Assembly (NCBI GenBank): GCA_039000515.1 | Contig: JBCFYV010000100.1 | Coordinates: 29,872,421 to 29,936,420 of the forward strand | Direction: 5' to 3' | From: Timema cristinae | Lineage: Eukaryota; Arthropoda; Insecta; Phasmatodea; Timematidae | DNA: 64,000 nucleotides | Shown: in pieces, positions 1 to 11,035 of the stretch | Position numbering within the stretch: the stretch's first letter is position 1 | How the letters are laid out: the number at the start of each line of letters is the position of its first letter | Notes under the pieces: generated by a model | Told to the model about the DNA's origin: nothing | Seen by the model: the letters and a program-made list of their open reading frames with translations, nothing else | Database searches by the model: none | Translations under genes and position numbers: made by a program

Positions 1-177
1 ATGTGTTTTATATGAGGTCAGGCTATTACACGCCTTCACGAAGGTCCGTTGATATATTACCCCGCCAATGTAAGCTGGGGCTCACATGCGCATTATCATA
101 AAGTGGATCAGCAGCGTTATGTTGACCATCTTACTTACATTACATTATCGTCTGGTGTTCTGTGATAGTGATTTAAA

Positions 178-1790
178 ATGAGTGCTCTCATCTGTTTAGA
201 GGTTCGTAGGGTCTTATGGTTTTTGTTAGCGGAAAACCTTAGCTTTGCAGAAAGTTACCGTCGGATTTGCAAGGTTTCCGTGCCTGATATAATGAAACAA
301 TGGGTCCATTTAAGAAGGTCGCACTAATGATCACGATAAAGAGCGCAGTGTTCGACCAAATGGTGTGACTGAAAACTTGGTGGAACAGGTGAGCACCTAG
401 ATTCGTAAGAATAGTAGTTTAACAATTACGGAACTTTCTTTTGAATTTCCAGGTTTCACGTTCATTCATTCATGAAATAATGACAGAAAAGCTAGGCTTC
501 AAGAAACTTTATGTCATATGGATCCCCAAAATGTTGACTTAGGCACACAAACAGAAATGCTCAAATGTTTTTGCAGGGGTTTGAAAATGAAGGAGATGAA
601 CTTTTTTCCCCATAGCATGGCTGCTGATGAGACTTGTATTTTGTACACGAATTTTGAGGGGAAACATCACTAGATATAGCGGCTCCATTTAAACATCCCC
701 CAAGGCAAGAATGTCAAAATTGTTGTCCACGGGCGTGGCCTATGGACCCTTTAATGACCCAACATAAAATATGGCTAATTCGTATTTTTATAACCGTTGT
801 AAGAATACAACATTTGAGATTATGACCTTTGGAAATTGGTCATTATTTGGGGAAATCTAACAAGTGAAGCTGGTTTACAAAATTTTATCCATTACTCACC
901 AAAGACCGCGTTCCGAAAATAGTTAAATTTGCGCAACGAATATGGGCAATATTTGTCAGCGTATAGATGTTTTTTTTCGCTCATGTTAAGGAACAAATAC
1001 CCAAGCAATCACATTTACACATTTATACTCTATTTTGAACGTGACGTTAACAAGAGATCTAAAGCCACGCACACACTTGATACAAATAAAAAGCTTTAAA
1101 TTTTTTGTATAAAAAAGAAGAATAAGTTTTAGTATTTTATGTAATCTTAATTTTGCTTTTGTTATCATAGGAATTTTAAAACTGATATTTTTCCATTTAA
1201 GATGGTGATTTTCTGAAATGTGGGCCCCTAGTAATTTTCAATGCTCAATATGGTAGCCCTTATAGTCAAACGAGTTTGACACGCCTGCCCTAAGACATAA
1301 AAGTTGAAAAATGTGCGCTCCGCCAAAAAAATCATGACCATTGTGTCTTTTGGGGGGAGGGATTGAAGTGTGCCTTGCTTGTTGAGTTTCTCAAACAAGG
1401 AACAATTATCAATGCCGCAGAACAAGAGACGTGGAATGATTACATCGGATATTCTTATTTTGCATGACAATGTTCGAGTCCACACTGCAAATAAAGCTGT
1501 TCAACAGATTCAGCAGTTCGGTAGGGGGTGGAGGGGGGGGGGGGTGAAATGATGGACCACCCACCCTAAAACCCACGCCTCGCTCCAAGCGACTACCACT
1601 TGTTTTCGCACATAAAACCGTGGTTGCCCTCTCAGCGTTTTGCAGAAGACTAGAAACTAAAGAATCGTTTGAATTAACGGCTCAAATTACCAGCGGTGGA
1701 TTTTTTTTTTAAATAGGTATAAAAATCTTGGTACCAAGATATCGATAATGTCTCGAAGTTAATGAAGACTATTTGGGAAAATAAATTATA
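178..1790 (+). pseudogene. Decayed mariner-family transposase (DD34D type), broken and interrupted
   Basis: Remnant of a Tc1/mariner cut-and-paste transposase that no single frame covers. From the ATG at 178 the N-terminal helix-turn-helix region is recognisable (VRRVLWFLLAENLSFAESYR). Near 480-550 another frame gives EIMTEKLGF and WIPKMLT followed by AHKQ, a mariner hallmark before the catalytic core. The first catalytic Asp is in ADET at 626-628, the second in LHDNVRVHTA at 1466-1468, and the third in APSDYHLF at 1591-1593. The 2nd-3rd Asp spacing is about 42 codons instead of 34, partly explained by a G12 tract at 1533. Matching sequence stops near 715 and resumes near 1310, so about 600 bp is foreign. 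Frameshifts and stops throughout mean it is dead. No terminal inverted repeats were found. Family assignment is firm, edges are not. Confidence 0.85.
716..1310. other. Insertion splitting the mariner pseudogene, unidentified
   Basis: The transposase reads to about 715 (HPP-type motif followed by PRQE/KAR) and picks up again at about 1312 (PKKIMTI, then LLVEFLKQGTIINA). The roughly 600 bp between has no transposase similarity and is more AT-rich. I see no terminal repeats, tRNA-like head or open frame in it, so its origin is unknown. Confidence 0.5.
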
Positions 1791-2084
1791 TATAATGTAT
1801 GCATTTTTAGCTCGAAATAAAACGTTTCAATCTCTACCAGACTTTTTTTTTTCACATCATCGGAACTTACTTTGTTTACGCGCTACTTACATATATACTA
1901 AAATAAAGTCGTTGTGTTTGGCTACTTTCTCTGTGCTTCGTTAGGTTAATTTATTTTGTGCCGATATATAATTATTATTATCTTATATTGATTTTCACTA
2001 CTCATCCAATTTTCCGCATTTAATCAAAATATGGAATAGGAATAAGTAAACTAGAATTTAGTGGAAATGTACAAACATTTGAGT

Positions 2085-2225
2085 GTATAGGTATTGAGGA
2101 AAAATTTGGAGGGGATAAAAAAGGCACAATCATTACATCCAACCGGGACTTGAACTAAAACCTTCCTGTCATCAACCAATCTGGCTATACGAGAGTGACG
2201 TTTAGTCCATGAACCCACCGATCCG
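2085..2225 (-). repeat. SINE-L fragment, old
   Basis: On the minus strand a tRNA-like B-box region (ccgggacttgaa reading on plus) is followed by a worn SINE body. It ends in a head remnant near 2205 (gagagtgacg on plus, the reverse of the CGTCACTCTC head motif). Confidence 0.5.
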
Positions 2226-2292
2226 GATATAAATATTTAATAAATACATATTCAATATATTAGCTATTTATACATATTATAATTAGTATATC

Positions 2293-2466
2293 TGTACCAC
2301 TCTCGCAATAGACTAGACTGCAGATTACAGGGATATTGGGGTTTGAATACCAATCGGGTGTACTGACGGTGTTTTTCCCTAATTGGTTTTCCACTCTTTT
2401 TCACTAAAATGCGGGTACACATCCTTTAAATCCAGCCTTCCTCATCACAAACACAGTTGCGTAAAT
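2293..2466 (+). repeat. SINE-L copy, 3' part replaced by TA repeat
   Basis: Head motif CCACTCTCGCAATAGACTAG, B-box like GGGGTTTGAATACC, then the body phrase tgtactgacggtg...ggttttccactc. The copy runs into the TA microsatellite at about 2466 before reaching the usual CCCGAACGGG tail. Confidence 0.7.
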
Positions 2467-2582
2467 ATATATATATATATATTATATACAAATATATGTA
2501 TATATAAATATATACAAATATATGTATTTATAAATATATACATATATATTATATATATATTTATAATATATAAATATATATC

Positions 2583-2618
<36 letters not shown>

Positions 2619-2740
2619 TGTATATATAAATATATACATATATATACTATATATGTATATACATATATATGTATATATACATATATATATATGAATCATA
2701 TATAATAATATATATAATATATATATATTATAATATGAAT
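2466..2740. repeat. Imperfect (TA)n / TATATG microsatellite, about 275 bp
   Basis: Nearly pure A/T with periodic G or C, forming many overlapping palindromes. The open frames across it, rich in Ile and Tyr on both strands, are artefacts of the repeat. Confidence 0.95.
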
Positions 2741-3260
2741 TCATTTTCCTAACCCAGTAGTAATACTAAGGTTAGTCGTATATGATTATTTTTTATATTT
2801 TAGGTTAACACTTTACAAATGATCACATGATATAAGGTATAATTCTCGTAAACTACGTAATATAATAATATTTAGCTATAATGCGATGTGATTTTATTTT
2901 TTATTTTATATTATAGCAATATATGTCTATTACTATTGTTACATGATCGTTTCATACTTTATTGATGTACTTTTTGGCTATAGACTATAGTACTTATTCA
3001 AATTGCTTACTGTCTTCTTTTATCTACCATTTATATAGCAATAGATTAACTTTATTTAAGCGCTTTGTAACTAAGCTGGAACAATACCTCTTTTCCTAAT
3101 CCTACTTCACCTTTCCCTCTTTACTCCCCTTTCACCCTCACATATCCCCTGGGACGTTTCGTCTCCATTACCCCTCCGCAGCCACCTGCGTTCTTCCGTC
3201 TAGAGTGAGTTCACACAGTATCACAGTGACGCCGCTTCGTTTTATTGCGTTTCTCAAGGC
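2741..3260. other. No feature seen
   Basis: AT-rich to about 3060, then a C/T-rich stretch (3060-3200) with no open frame. Nothing identifiable. Confidence 0.5.
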
Positions 3261-3261
3261 T

Positions 3262-3400
3262 GCAAACAGAACAATTACAGTTCAATTTTCATAGGAAGAG
3301 TCTTTTAGAAAATACAGAATATATGTAGCGTTGAGGTCAACATTAATAACATTGTACTATTTTATTAATTTTATCTTATAGGTATTGATACATATTTTAA
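3262..3400. repeat. Two R1 fragments in opposite orientation
   Basis: 3262-3310 resembles the start of the R1 dispersed repeat on plus (TTCAATTTTCATAGGAAGAG). 3353-3400 resembles its other end on minus (TTATCTTATAGGTATTGATA). Short and worn. Confidence 0.4.
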
Positions 3401-3438
3401 AATATTTTTTTCTGAACCGATTGTTTGTATCAGCACAA

Positions 3439-3737
3439 GGTGACCTGGTGGTCCAGGGGTAATGTGTCGGACTCCTGTGATGGGAGGCGGGGTTCAATCC
3501 TCGGTCCCGGCACAGATTCATCTGATTGCCAAACCCTTCCTTCACCTCTGACAAGACGTGTATTAATCACAACTTGTGAATGTGTGGAATGCCAGGCCCC
3601 CGCCGTGGTTTGGATCCCACGTTAAACTGTAGGTCCTCCATTTCATCTCACAATCACCCTACCGTTACACATTAGCGTAAGTGCGTATAACCTGAACGGG
3701 TAATAGTAATAATAATAATAATAATAATAAAAATAAT
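3439..3737 (+). repeat. SINE-B, full length
   Basis: tRNA-derived retroposon. The head starts GGTGACCTGGTGGTCCAGGG (A-box TGGTCCAGGGG), with a B-box GGTTCAATCC at about 3492. The family-specific body follows (CTTCACCTCTGACAAGACG, then a CCACGTTAAACTGTAGG segment), then the shared tail (GCGTATAACCTGAACGGGTA) and a (TAA)n run at 3703-3737. Pol III promoter boxes look intact, though several substitutions suggest moderate age. Confidence 0.9.
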
Positions 3738-3794
3738 TCAGCACACATGACTTATAGACCAACTAAATTTTGACCAGACACATTAACCATCCTC

Positions 3795-3925
3795 CGGCCA
3801 TTAATTCATTACTGTGAAAGTGGGAACCTATATTTAATCCATGATTTTCTTTTTTCCATGCCAGGAAACAAAACCGGGCCCTAACTCAGTAGACAGACAC
3901 ACTACCATCTGATCTATGGTGTCGG
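3795..3925 (-). repeat. SINE-C copy, old
   Basis: Read on minus, a tRNA-like head (GATCAGATGGTAGTGTGTCT) is followed by a body that aligns with the copies at 42.2 kb and 57.4 kb (GGTTCCCACTTTCACAGTAA). Defined only by this three-way comparison. Confidence 0.5.
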
Positions 3926-3929
3926 ATGG

Positions 3930-4050
3930 TATTGATAATGTTTTACTGTTTTGTTAGTTCGATTTTATAAGTATTGGTAAAATCTATCAAAATTCCTAAC
4001 TTGTAATCAAATTGCTTGACGTATGGTAAAGTGAAAGTAATCTGGTAACA
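3930..4050 (-). repeat. R1 dispersed repeat, partial
   Basis: Minus-strand match to the R1 core: ATTTTATAAGTATTGGTAAA on plus corresponds to the conserved ATACCTATAAAATAA segment, followed by TTGCTTGACGTATG. Confidence 0.55.
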
Positions 4051-4194
4051 GTTATATGATGATCGAACTGTAGGAAGGAGCAGATTTCAATAAAGATGTG
4101 AGTTCACATAAATAAACTAAACATTATAATATTAATATTTCCGTAGTTGAGTGGTTAGGGGAATCAACCAACATTATAGGATTCGAACAAGAGA

Positions 4195-4390
4195 TCACAT
4201 AGACTAAGGCGCCTGGCTCGCAATATACAGGATTTATGGATTATGTTGGATAGTTATAGGTTCGAGCCGCGGTTGGGTGCATTGTTTTAGTTTTCAACGT
4301 GTGATTTATTAGTGTGTTTTTCATAGTCATTTCTACACTCTAATGTTAGTGCACTCCCTCTAAAATACCTTACTTCGTTTATTAAGTCAA
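4195..4390 (+). repeat. Probable SINE-L remnant
   Basis: Head-like ACTAAGGCGCCTGGCTCGCA, B-box like GGTTCGAGCC at about 4259, and a worn body with CACTCTAATG. The tail is not recognisable. Confidence 0.4.
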
Positions 4391-4660
4391 TAGTAACCAA
4401 ACAGTTAGATTTATTAATTTCAATTCAATTTCAATTTCATTTATTATAGAGCTTTTCAACAGTTGTGAGACCTTTGATAGGCCATCCCTAAAAAGTACAT
4501 AGGTACCATACAAGCACTTATAATGACAAAATAAACTAAACAATAGAGGCTAAATAATGATACATACTGGTGAATAATTATAAAAAATAAGACATAATTA
4601 TAAAGGAAATATGATAAAACTAATAAATAATTAACTTGAGAGAAGTAAAAGTAAAAGTAT

Positions 4661-4661
<1 letters not shown>

Positions 4662-4705
<44 letters not shown>
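4662..4705. repeat. (TAA)n microsatellite
   Basis: About 14 uninterrupted TAA units. No SINE is visible immediately upstream, unlike most other TAA runs here. Confidence 0.95.
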
Positions 4706-5640
4706 GCAATATTACAAACCATTCTAGAGGATCTTGGTTAAAATAAGGTGGTACCTAAAATATTTTAATATTTCTGGGTAAATTTAGGATTAGCTAGTTT
4801 GGGTTTTGTGTGCTGAAAAAAAGTAATATGAAAACGCTAATTAATATGTCAAAGAGAAAAAAACAAAGCTATTGAATAATAATATGAACCTTTATTACTA
4901 ATAGCTACTATGTTATTTCAAAACCATATTCCATATTATATACAATTTTTCAGTAATACATTTTTAGACCTTAGTGTAAATTTAACTCTTGGTTCACCGA
5001 CTGAAATAAGATATACGGCAAGTAAATATAAATGTATTTAAGGCAGACATTGAGCAAGGAAATTAAAAACGAGCTAATCAAAGTGTGTATTGTTTGTGAC
5101 AGGGAAATGTCAAGGAAATTTAAAAAAATATATTAATGAGTTAGTTTGCAAACACTAAATGAAGAATAGTCAAACCTAATGAAAACCAATAATTTTATTT
5201 CTGTTTCATTATATTTTTCGAAAAGCAGGGGCATTCTTTGTCCTAGCTGATGCAACCTATTAGTTAGTGAAAAATAGACCCCACTCCCTTCATCCCAAAA
5301 ATGATAGGTACTGTACATCTTGTTAAGAATTATGTAATGTTATTTTCATTAATACAGTCTAATTTTATCTTTGAATTTAAAGTTAAAATATCTCCTATGA
5401 ATTCTCCTTTGAATTGAAGTTGATATTTCTCCTTGGTGATCAAATTATATAGAAAACAAATGGACAGTATATTCAATAGTCTATATTATATTAATAGAGA
5501 ATAACCGTTGTTCACTTGGTTTATGTAGTCAGTCTTGCAATATATGTAATCATTAAAAAAAATGCCATAGGTACTTTAGAGCTTGATTGGAGTTTTAATT
5601 TAAATCACTTGATGTAAACTATTGAACGAAAACCCTTTTG
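4706..5640. other. No feature seen
   Basis: AT-rich sequence without recognisable coding, tRNA-like or repeat structure. Confidence 0.5.
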
Positions 5641-5800
5641 ATGTAATGTCATATTGAAACGGATAACAATGTCAAAATACTATGTCATTTTTTCATCTTA
5701 AGTTCAAATAATACCCCTGCAAAGTTTCTTTAAAATTGGTTCACACATTTAATAGTTATCGTGGGACGAAAATCCGGAAATATAGACAGAAAATACCATT
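5640..5800 (+). mobile_element. Probable LINE 3' fragment (RTE-like style)
   Basis: GCAAAGTTTCTTTAAAATTG with GTTCACACATTTAATAGTTA and then gacaga resembles a 3' segment common in arthropod genomes (aagtttcat..aaatcggttcag..gagttat..gacagac), which I recall as the end of RTE-type LINEs. That comparison is from memory. No protein part is present. Confidence 0.4.
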
Positions 5801-5809
5801 TGGCAAATT

Positions 5810-6785
5810 ATCAAGTTAAAACAAGAGGTCACAATGCTTTGGTCAACTATTTATCCCTACTAGATGTAAATGCTAACATGTGCATGTCAGAATGCCAGTC
5901 ATTATAAATGAAATCTTATCTCAGTTAAAATATTAATACGTAATTAATTAATCACACAAATTAAGAATGAGTAGAGTTGTTTTTAAAAAGGTGTTTATGA
6001 TAATCGGATTTGTTTATTAAGATAAATTTTACAAACTACATCTTTTTTGGAGTTTTCTATTGAAAATTAAATTGACTTTTGATTTATAACTTAGTACATA
6101 AAATAAGTTTTAATGTTCTAGTAAAGTCAAGATATTTTAAAACTTACGGAGAATTAAACTCTGCTACTAGATATTGGCCTGAGAACTAGATTAAATAGAG
6201 TTTATTTTAAAAATATAATTCCCGGCGCAGATAGTCAAGACTAAATTAATGGCCTAGAGTCAGGTGCACTATTCATGACGTCAATTCCAAAGGTCATAAA
6301 CAGCTCCAGTTATGAGTAGAGTAATTCTAGATTATGACCTCATCAGCAATGAAACTGAACGGGAGCCATCCGCGCTCTACAAATATTCCAACTTTTGGAG
6401 TACCTACATCAACGGATTTTTAACACTCGATTTAAAAACACATTAAATCACTAGATTTCCTGTAGAATTTCTCTGCCAGAAACATTTCTACATATATTTT
6501 AGAAAGGAGGGCGAACGTTAAGATTTATTTCATTAAAAATAAGCTTAACTGAAGCAGACTAAATACTAACTAACATTTAAATGTTTTAGAATTGTGGGTC
6601 ATCATGAAGAAGTGACTATCTGACGTTGCAAACAGTATTAAATCTAATAACATTCTATGTCGATGAGTAATATTTACTGAAAATATTCAAAGTAGGAATT
6701 TAATTTTATACAGAGGATCATACTATCCCACGACTTACAAATTTAACATAGAAAATTTTCACTAATCATTCATTGAACACTATCT
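5810..6785. other. No feature seen
   Basis: AT-rich, no open frame over 60 codons, no tRNA-like boxes. Nothing identifiable. Confidence 0.5.
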
Positions 6786-6790
6786 CCAGC

Positions 6791-6985
6791 TACAGTCCCG
6801 TTTTCTTTGGAAAAACCTTATCTGATAGATAGAAACGTTACTATATCTAATTTCACGTATTCTTACGTAGAGTCATGTGATCTGCAGCTGTCAATGTTGA
6901 CATATATTACCAATACCTATAACATAACGCTAATAAAATAATATTTAAAAAAAAAATTTTTGACCACAAAATATGTTTGTGTTTT
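6791..6985 (+). repeat. R1 dispersed repeat
   Basis: Aligns with the copies at 10.3, 12.9 and 27.1 kb through TTTCACGTATTCTTACGTAG, GTGATCTGCAGCTGTCAATG, CCAATACCTATAACATAACG and the final GACCACAAAATATGTTTG. No terminal repeats or open frame. Confidence 0.7.
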
Positions 6986-7084
6986 CTGTATAGTATCTGG
7001 CTGATACATGAATAGTACGTTATTTTAGACTTCACCTGGGATCAAACTATGGACGCCAGTATCATTATATATGCACTAGAAATT

Positions 7085-7305
7085 GGGAAATGAGTTTGGT
7101 GCTATAAGTCAATATGAAGGGGAGATCGGGGCTCGAACCCCGGTTAAGTCTAGCGAGGGTATTTTTTCTTAAGTAGTTATTCACTCTCCTGCCAAGCAGA
7201 TGCGGCTAGATTACCTTTAAAAAAAACTTTCTTTCTCATTCATACCTCATTAGAGTAATTATCATACATGCATATAATCCGAATAGGTAGTAAGACGTGG
7301 TTATA
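7085..7305 (+). repeat. SINE-L copy
   Basis: The 3' half of the head (GGGGAGATCGGGGCTCGAAC) is well kept, the body is worn, and the tail reads ATAATCCGAATAGGTAGTAA followed by GACGTGG. Confidence 0.7.
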
Positions 7306-7477
7306 TTAAAAAAAAAGAAACATTCAATAGAGTTACGGGTACAGACGAATGGGGTTTGTTTCTTTGAAATTCACATTTCTCATCCTACATTATATTAATC
7401 TAAGTTTCAGTTTTCCATAGGGGTTAAAAGGCCACCTAGCAGTAACACAACAACAACCTTACCCCTTCAATGGTCAA

Positions 7478-7705
7478 TGGTCAAATGGTTTAAGGATTGT
7501 CTGTGGAGAGGTCGGGTTCTCTAATCCCGGTCGAGTGTACTGAGAGTGGAGTTTTACCACTATCCCTCCAGGCAACGCTGGGTACATTTCCCTGATTAAT
7601 CCCTACCACATTAATCTAAATATGTGGTTCCTACGACTTTATATAAGACGTGGACCACAAACAAACACAATGTGACTAAACCATAATAATAATAATAATA
7701 ATAAA
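7478..7705 (+). repeat. SINE-L copy ending in (TAA)n
   Basis: Head-like AATGGTTTAAGGATTGTCTG, body phrase TGTACTGAGAGTGGAG, TACATTTCCCTGATTAATCC and a decayed tail (AAGACGTGG), then a TAA run at 7684-7704. Confidence 0.6.
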
Positions 7706-7809
7706 ACTTTAATACAGTTGATCAGACTAGTTCCCAACAACTCAGTCCCATCTAAGAAATTTTTAAGGGAATTGTAACTTTTTTTTATTCTTTAGATGAC
7801 GTAAAATTC

Positions 7810-8060
7810 TGGCCTGTTCCTCTATTGGTTAGCATTCCCAGCTACTAATCTAGAGGTCTCGGGTTCAATTCCCGGTGGTACCATATATATTTTTTCCCGT
7901 AGGAGAATTGTTCACATGATCGCCATGGGCTGGTTAATTAGGCTTAAGTTAGGTTTAAGACTTCTAATGGCACAATATAATCATATTCTTCATCATCCTA
8001 TCCCCTCATTGGGGTAAAGTAACCAAACCTGCACGGTGTCCCAACCTCATAAGATGGTTA
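7810..8060 (+). repeat. tRNA-headed element, not SINE-A/B/L
   Basis: 7810-7882 is tRNA-like: CTATTGGTTAGCAT is D-arm like and GGGTTCAATTCCC at 7861 is a perfect B-box/T-arm. The acceptor stem does not close, so it is not a working tRNA gene. The body and tail (GCACGGTGTCCCAACCTC) match none of the other families here. Single copy in the window. Confidence 0.5.
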
Positions 8061-8127
8061 CATATCCGCCACTACCAGTACTAATCCAGGAATGTGTAGC
8101 CGGCATAATCTGGTAGCATACACTAAA

Positions 8128-8377
8128 ATAATAATAACATTTAGCAACGCGTCTTACTACCCATTCGGCTTATACGCTTTAAGTACTAGTTACACTAATG
8201 GATCAGGAATTGGGAAGGTTTAATTAGAGGAAGTTAACCCGCATTTGCGTGGAGAGAGAGTGGAAAATCATTTTGGAAAAACCACCCCAGTTCGCCCGAC
8301 CGAGATTCGAACCTCGATCTCCCCGTCCTCAGCTAAACACGACAAGCGCGTTAGCCAACTACGCCACCACGGCGAGT
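8128..8377 (-). repeat. SINE-A, full length, with target-site duplication
   Basis: On minus: head with A-box GTAGTTGGCTAACGCGC and B-box GGTTCGAATCTCGG, body CCACTCTCTCTCCACGCAAA, tail GCGTATAAGCCGAATGGGTA, GCGTTGCTAAATG, short ATT run. Flanked by CATACACTAAA at 8117-8127 and 8378-8388, an 11 bp duplication. A small deletion removes part of the variable arm. Confidence 0.9.
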
Positions 8378-8596
8378 CATACACTAAATGAAACAGTTAA
8401 ATTAATACATCCTACTACTTAAACAGTCATCCCATTTATCACATATGCTATACATACATCCAAATCTTCTTTTCAGCTGCCTAATGAGTGAAGAGGTTTT
8501 CACTCCCACACGCTAATGCAACGTTTTGTTTATTACTAAAGTGTAACTATATTATTATATTTACATTCACTCTCGTACGGTGTTGCATACTTTGGT

Positions 8597-8832
8597 GAGC
8601 ACATTGTCTAAGGCGTGGCATAGTTTATACTGCTGATGACAGGGAGATCGGGGCTCGAAGCCCTGTCGGGTGTATTGAAGGTGGTTTCTCCAAAATGGTT
8701 TTCCACTCTACCTCCGCGCAAATCTCGGTTCACTTCCTCTATATTAAATATTCACAATTCCTAACTCATTGGCGTAATTAATGCTTAAGCGTGTAACCCG
8801 AACGGGTAGTAAGACGCTGTGCTAAGTATTAT
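8597..8832 (+). repeat. SINE-L, full length
   Basis: Head TTGTCTAAGGCGTGGCATAG is tRNA-Leu/Ser-like with a long variable arm, then GGGGCTCGAAGCCC as B-box, the whole SINE-A type body, and a well kept tail GTGTAACCCGAACGGGTAGT ending in TTATT repeats. One of the best copies for comparing SINE-L with SINE-A. Confidence 0.85.
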
Positions 8833-8860
8833 TAAGTATTAACTAATATTTTAAAAATTT

Positions 8861-9090
8861 AATCCTCGGTCCCGGCACAAATTTATCTGATTACCAAACC
8901 CTTCCTTCATCTCTAACAAGACGTGTATTGATCACAACTTGTGAATGTGTGATATGCCAGACCTCCACCGTGGTTCGGATTCCACGTTAAACTGTAGGTC
9001 CTTCATTTCATCTCGCAATCACCCTACTATTACACATTAGTGTAAGTACACATAACCCGAACGGGTAGTAAGATACGGTGCTAATAACAA
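8861..9090 (+). repeat. SINE-B, 5'-truncated
   Basis: Starts inside the head at AATCCTCGGTCCCGGCACAA, then the full SINE-B body and shared tail (CATAACCCGAACGGGTAGTA) with a short TAA end. It lacks the A-box, so it cannot be transcribed from its own promoter. Confidence 0.85.
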
Positions 9091-9099
9091 TTTAAATTT

Positions 9100-9734
9100 T
9101 AATTTTGAATAAAACTCTCCACCAGTAGTTAAGAATATTGCTCATCGTAAATATATCAGTCGGGGTGGACATAGAAATAATATTTTGTTCTGTTATCAAT
9201 CATATTTTGTTCGGTTATTCATAATTGGCACCAATCGGACTCTTGAAGTTTCGTCCGACAGTGCTCTCTCTTTCCTTTAGAATCTTGCCTGTCCCTCCGT
9301 CTCTCTCCCTTGCTCTCCTTGTCGTACTCCCCCATTCTATCTTCCCTCTTCCCGTCTCTCGAGTTTGACTATCATTTTACAGTTGCTCACTGTTGTTGAG
9401 AAGTTCAAGGGGGAATGCGAGAGGGGGGCTGAGGGGTAGGTGGTGTTTTCCCCTAGGGAATGGAGGAAGAAAGTAAAAAAAAAGTCCCGCTTTGTGGTCC
9501 AACTTGTGCAAAGCTGTAGGGTATGTTATATGCGGGAAATTCCTTCTCGGCCACACAAGAGAAAACTCCGACACCCTAGTAACGAATTCCTTTTACAATG
9601 GAGGACTGTTTTTATTTTATTTCAAAGAATGTCCAGTTTGCGATCAATCTTATTTACATTCACACCAAAGGATATCATCGATTTATTATTTTTTTAATAC
9701 GGTATTAATTATCAAGGTCATGTTCAGGTTATAG
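9100..9734. other. No gene recognised; C/T- and G-rich stretch
   Basis: 9240-9360 is strongly pyrimidine-biased on plus (repeated CTCTCTC and CCCTC) and 9405-9470 is G-rich. Open frames of 65-85 codons overlap one another on both strands with no recognisable motif. Confidence 0.4.
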
Positions 9735-9955
9735 GAATATATCATAATTACTCTAATGAGATAGGTATGAGGAAGGAAATATTTTAGAGATAATATACCT
9801 ACAAATTTTTTTAAGGAGAGTGGGAAACCATTTAGGAAAAACCACCCTCAATAGACCCGACCGGAATTTGAACCCTAATCTCCCCACCATCAGCAGGCCA
9901 GTTTAGCATGAGATTGAGGTCTTAGACCAGTATGCCACTGAAGTGGCTGGCATGC
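9735..9955 (-). repeat. SINE-L copy
   Basis: Plus-strand reading shows the reversed body (AGAGTGGGAAACCATTTAGG), GACCGGAATTTGAACC as reversed B-box, and the head complement ending GTCTTAGACCAGTATGCCAC. It forms a head-to-head inverted pair with the next SINE. Confidence 0.75.
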
Positions 9956-9977
9956 GGAATAAACGTCAAGCTTGTCT

Positions 9978-10165
9978 AGTCTGGTTTTCCAGTGACTTAA
10001 GGACTGAGGATTGAATTCAGGAATTGGTATACTGAGACTGGTTTTTCCCTAAATTGTTTTACACCCTCTCAGCACATGAATGTGGGTGAATTTCCTATAA
10101 ACTCTCCCTTCTTTATTCATACCACATTATAGTAGTTAAATGTGGATAGCCTTGACGGGTAGACG
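9978..10165 (+). repeat. SINE-L copy, worn head
   Basis: GATTGAATTCAGGAATTGG where the B-box should be, then TACTGAGACTGGTTTTTCCC, TGTGGGTGAATTTCC and a degraded tail CCTTGACGGGTAGACGAGAT. Confidence 0.65.
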
Positions 10166-10283
10166 AGATGGAAATTAAACAAAACATCGACGAACAATCT
10201 GGTAAGATTTGTATATTTTTTCAGGAGGGGTGGAAGAGAAATTGGTGGGAGTATTTTAAAACAGACCTATAAAACAGAGAAGT

Positions 10284-10515
10284 GTCAGTCCAATTTTAAT
10301 AGGGAAGGCCTTATCTGACAGCTGATAATATCTACTTTCCACATTATACATTCATCAAATCATGTGATCTACAACTGTTAGTTTTGATAGATTTTATCAA
10401 TACCTATAAAATAAAATTAATAAATTAGTAAAATGTTTTCAATTTTTACCACAAAAAAAAAATAAAAGCTGGGTCTTTTTCTAAAAGGTTATTTTTATGA
10501 AAATTTGTTTATATT
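10284..10515 (+). repeat. R1 dispersed repeat
   Basis: Contains TCCAATTTTAATAGGGAAGG, TCATGTGATCTACAACTG, TCAATACCTATAAAATAAAA and TTTTTACCACAAAA. It extends past 10490 into a segment (AAAAGGTTATTTTTATGAAA) that also follows the 12.9 and 27.1 kb copies. Confidence 0.75.
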
Positions 10516-10794
10516 CCTTGTATTATACTTGGATTATTTGAAAGTGGTAGTGGCTACAAAAACACACTAATGAAGCTTGGTTAGCCAAGGAGGAATCCAA
10601 GCTCGGTAACCCATTCCTACTGTGGGGGTAGGGGGGGAAGGCGGGGAGGAACGGAGCACCATGAATTTGCCACAATTAGAGAGCGTTTATCTCTCTCTCC
10701 CTGTTTCTCTTGAAACATTCAGTTCAGGCCTCACAACACCTACCAAAATTTCACTGTTATTTTACATCCAATATTTTTTGGTATATAGCATCCT

Positions 10795-11035
10795 ACCACC
10801 CATCCAGGAGATAATCATTTATGATAATTTTTCTAATGAGATAGGGATTAGGGAGGAAGAATCTTAGAGGTAATCTACCAGCATTTGCATGGAAGGAGAG
10901 TGTAAAGCCATTGAATAAAAACCACCCTCAATTGACTCAACCAGGATTCAAACCCCAATCTCCACACATCTTCAGCAGGCCAGTCCAACACAAAAATGAC
11001 GCCTTAGACCACTTTTCCACTTAAGTAGGTTATGG
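10795..11035 (-). repeat. SINE-L copy
   Basis: Reversed body (GGAGAGTGTAAAGCCATTGA), reversed B-box CAGGATTCAAACCCC and head complement GACGCCTTAGACCACTTTTC. The tail region near 10800 is worn away. Confidence 0.75.

Noticed and set aside
2383..2744. About 100-codon frames rich in Ile and Tyr on both strands, like a membrane protein
   Set aside because: Translation of TA-rich microsatellite DNA, with the same composition on both strands.
7810..7882. Possible functional tRNA gene
   Set aside because: Good T-arm only. The acceptor and anticodon stems fail, and a non-tRNA body follows.
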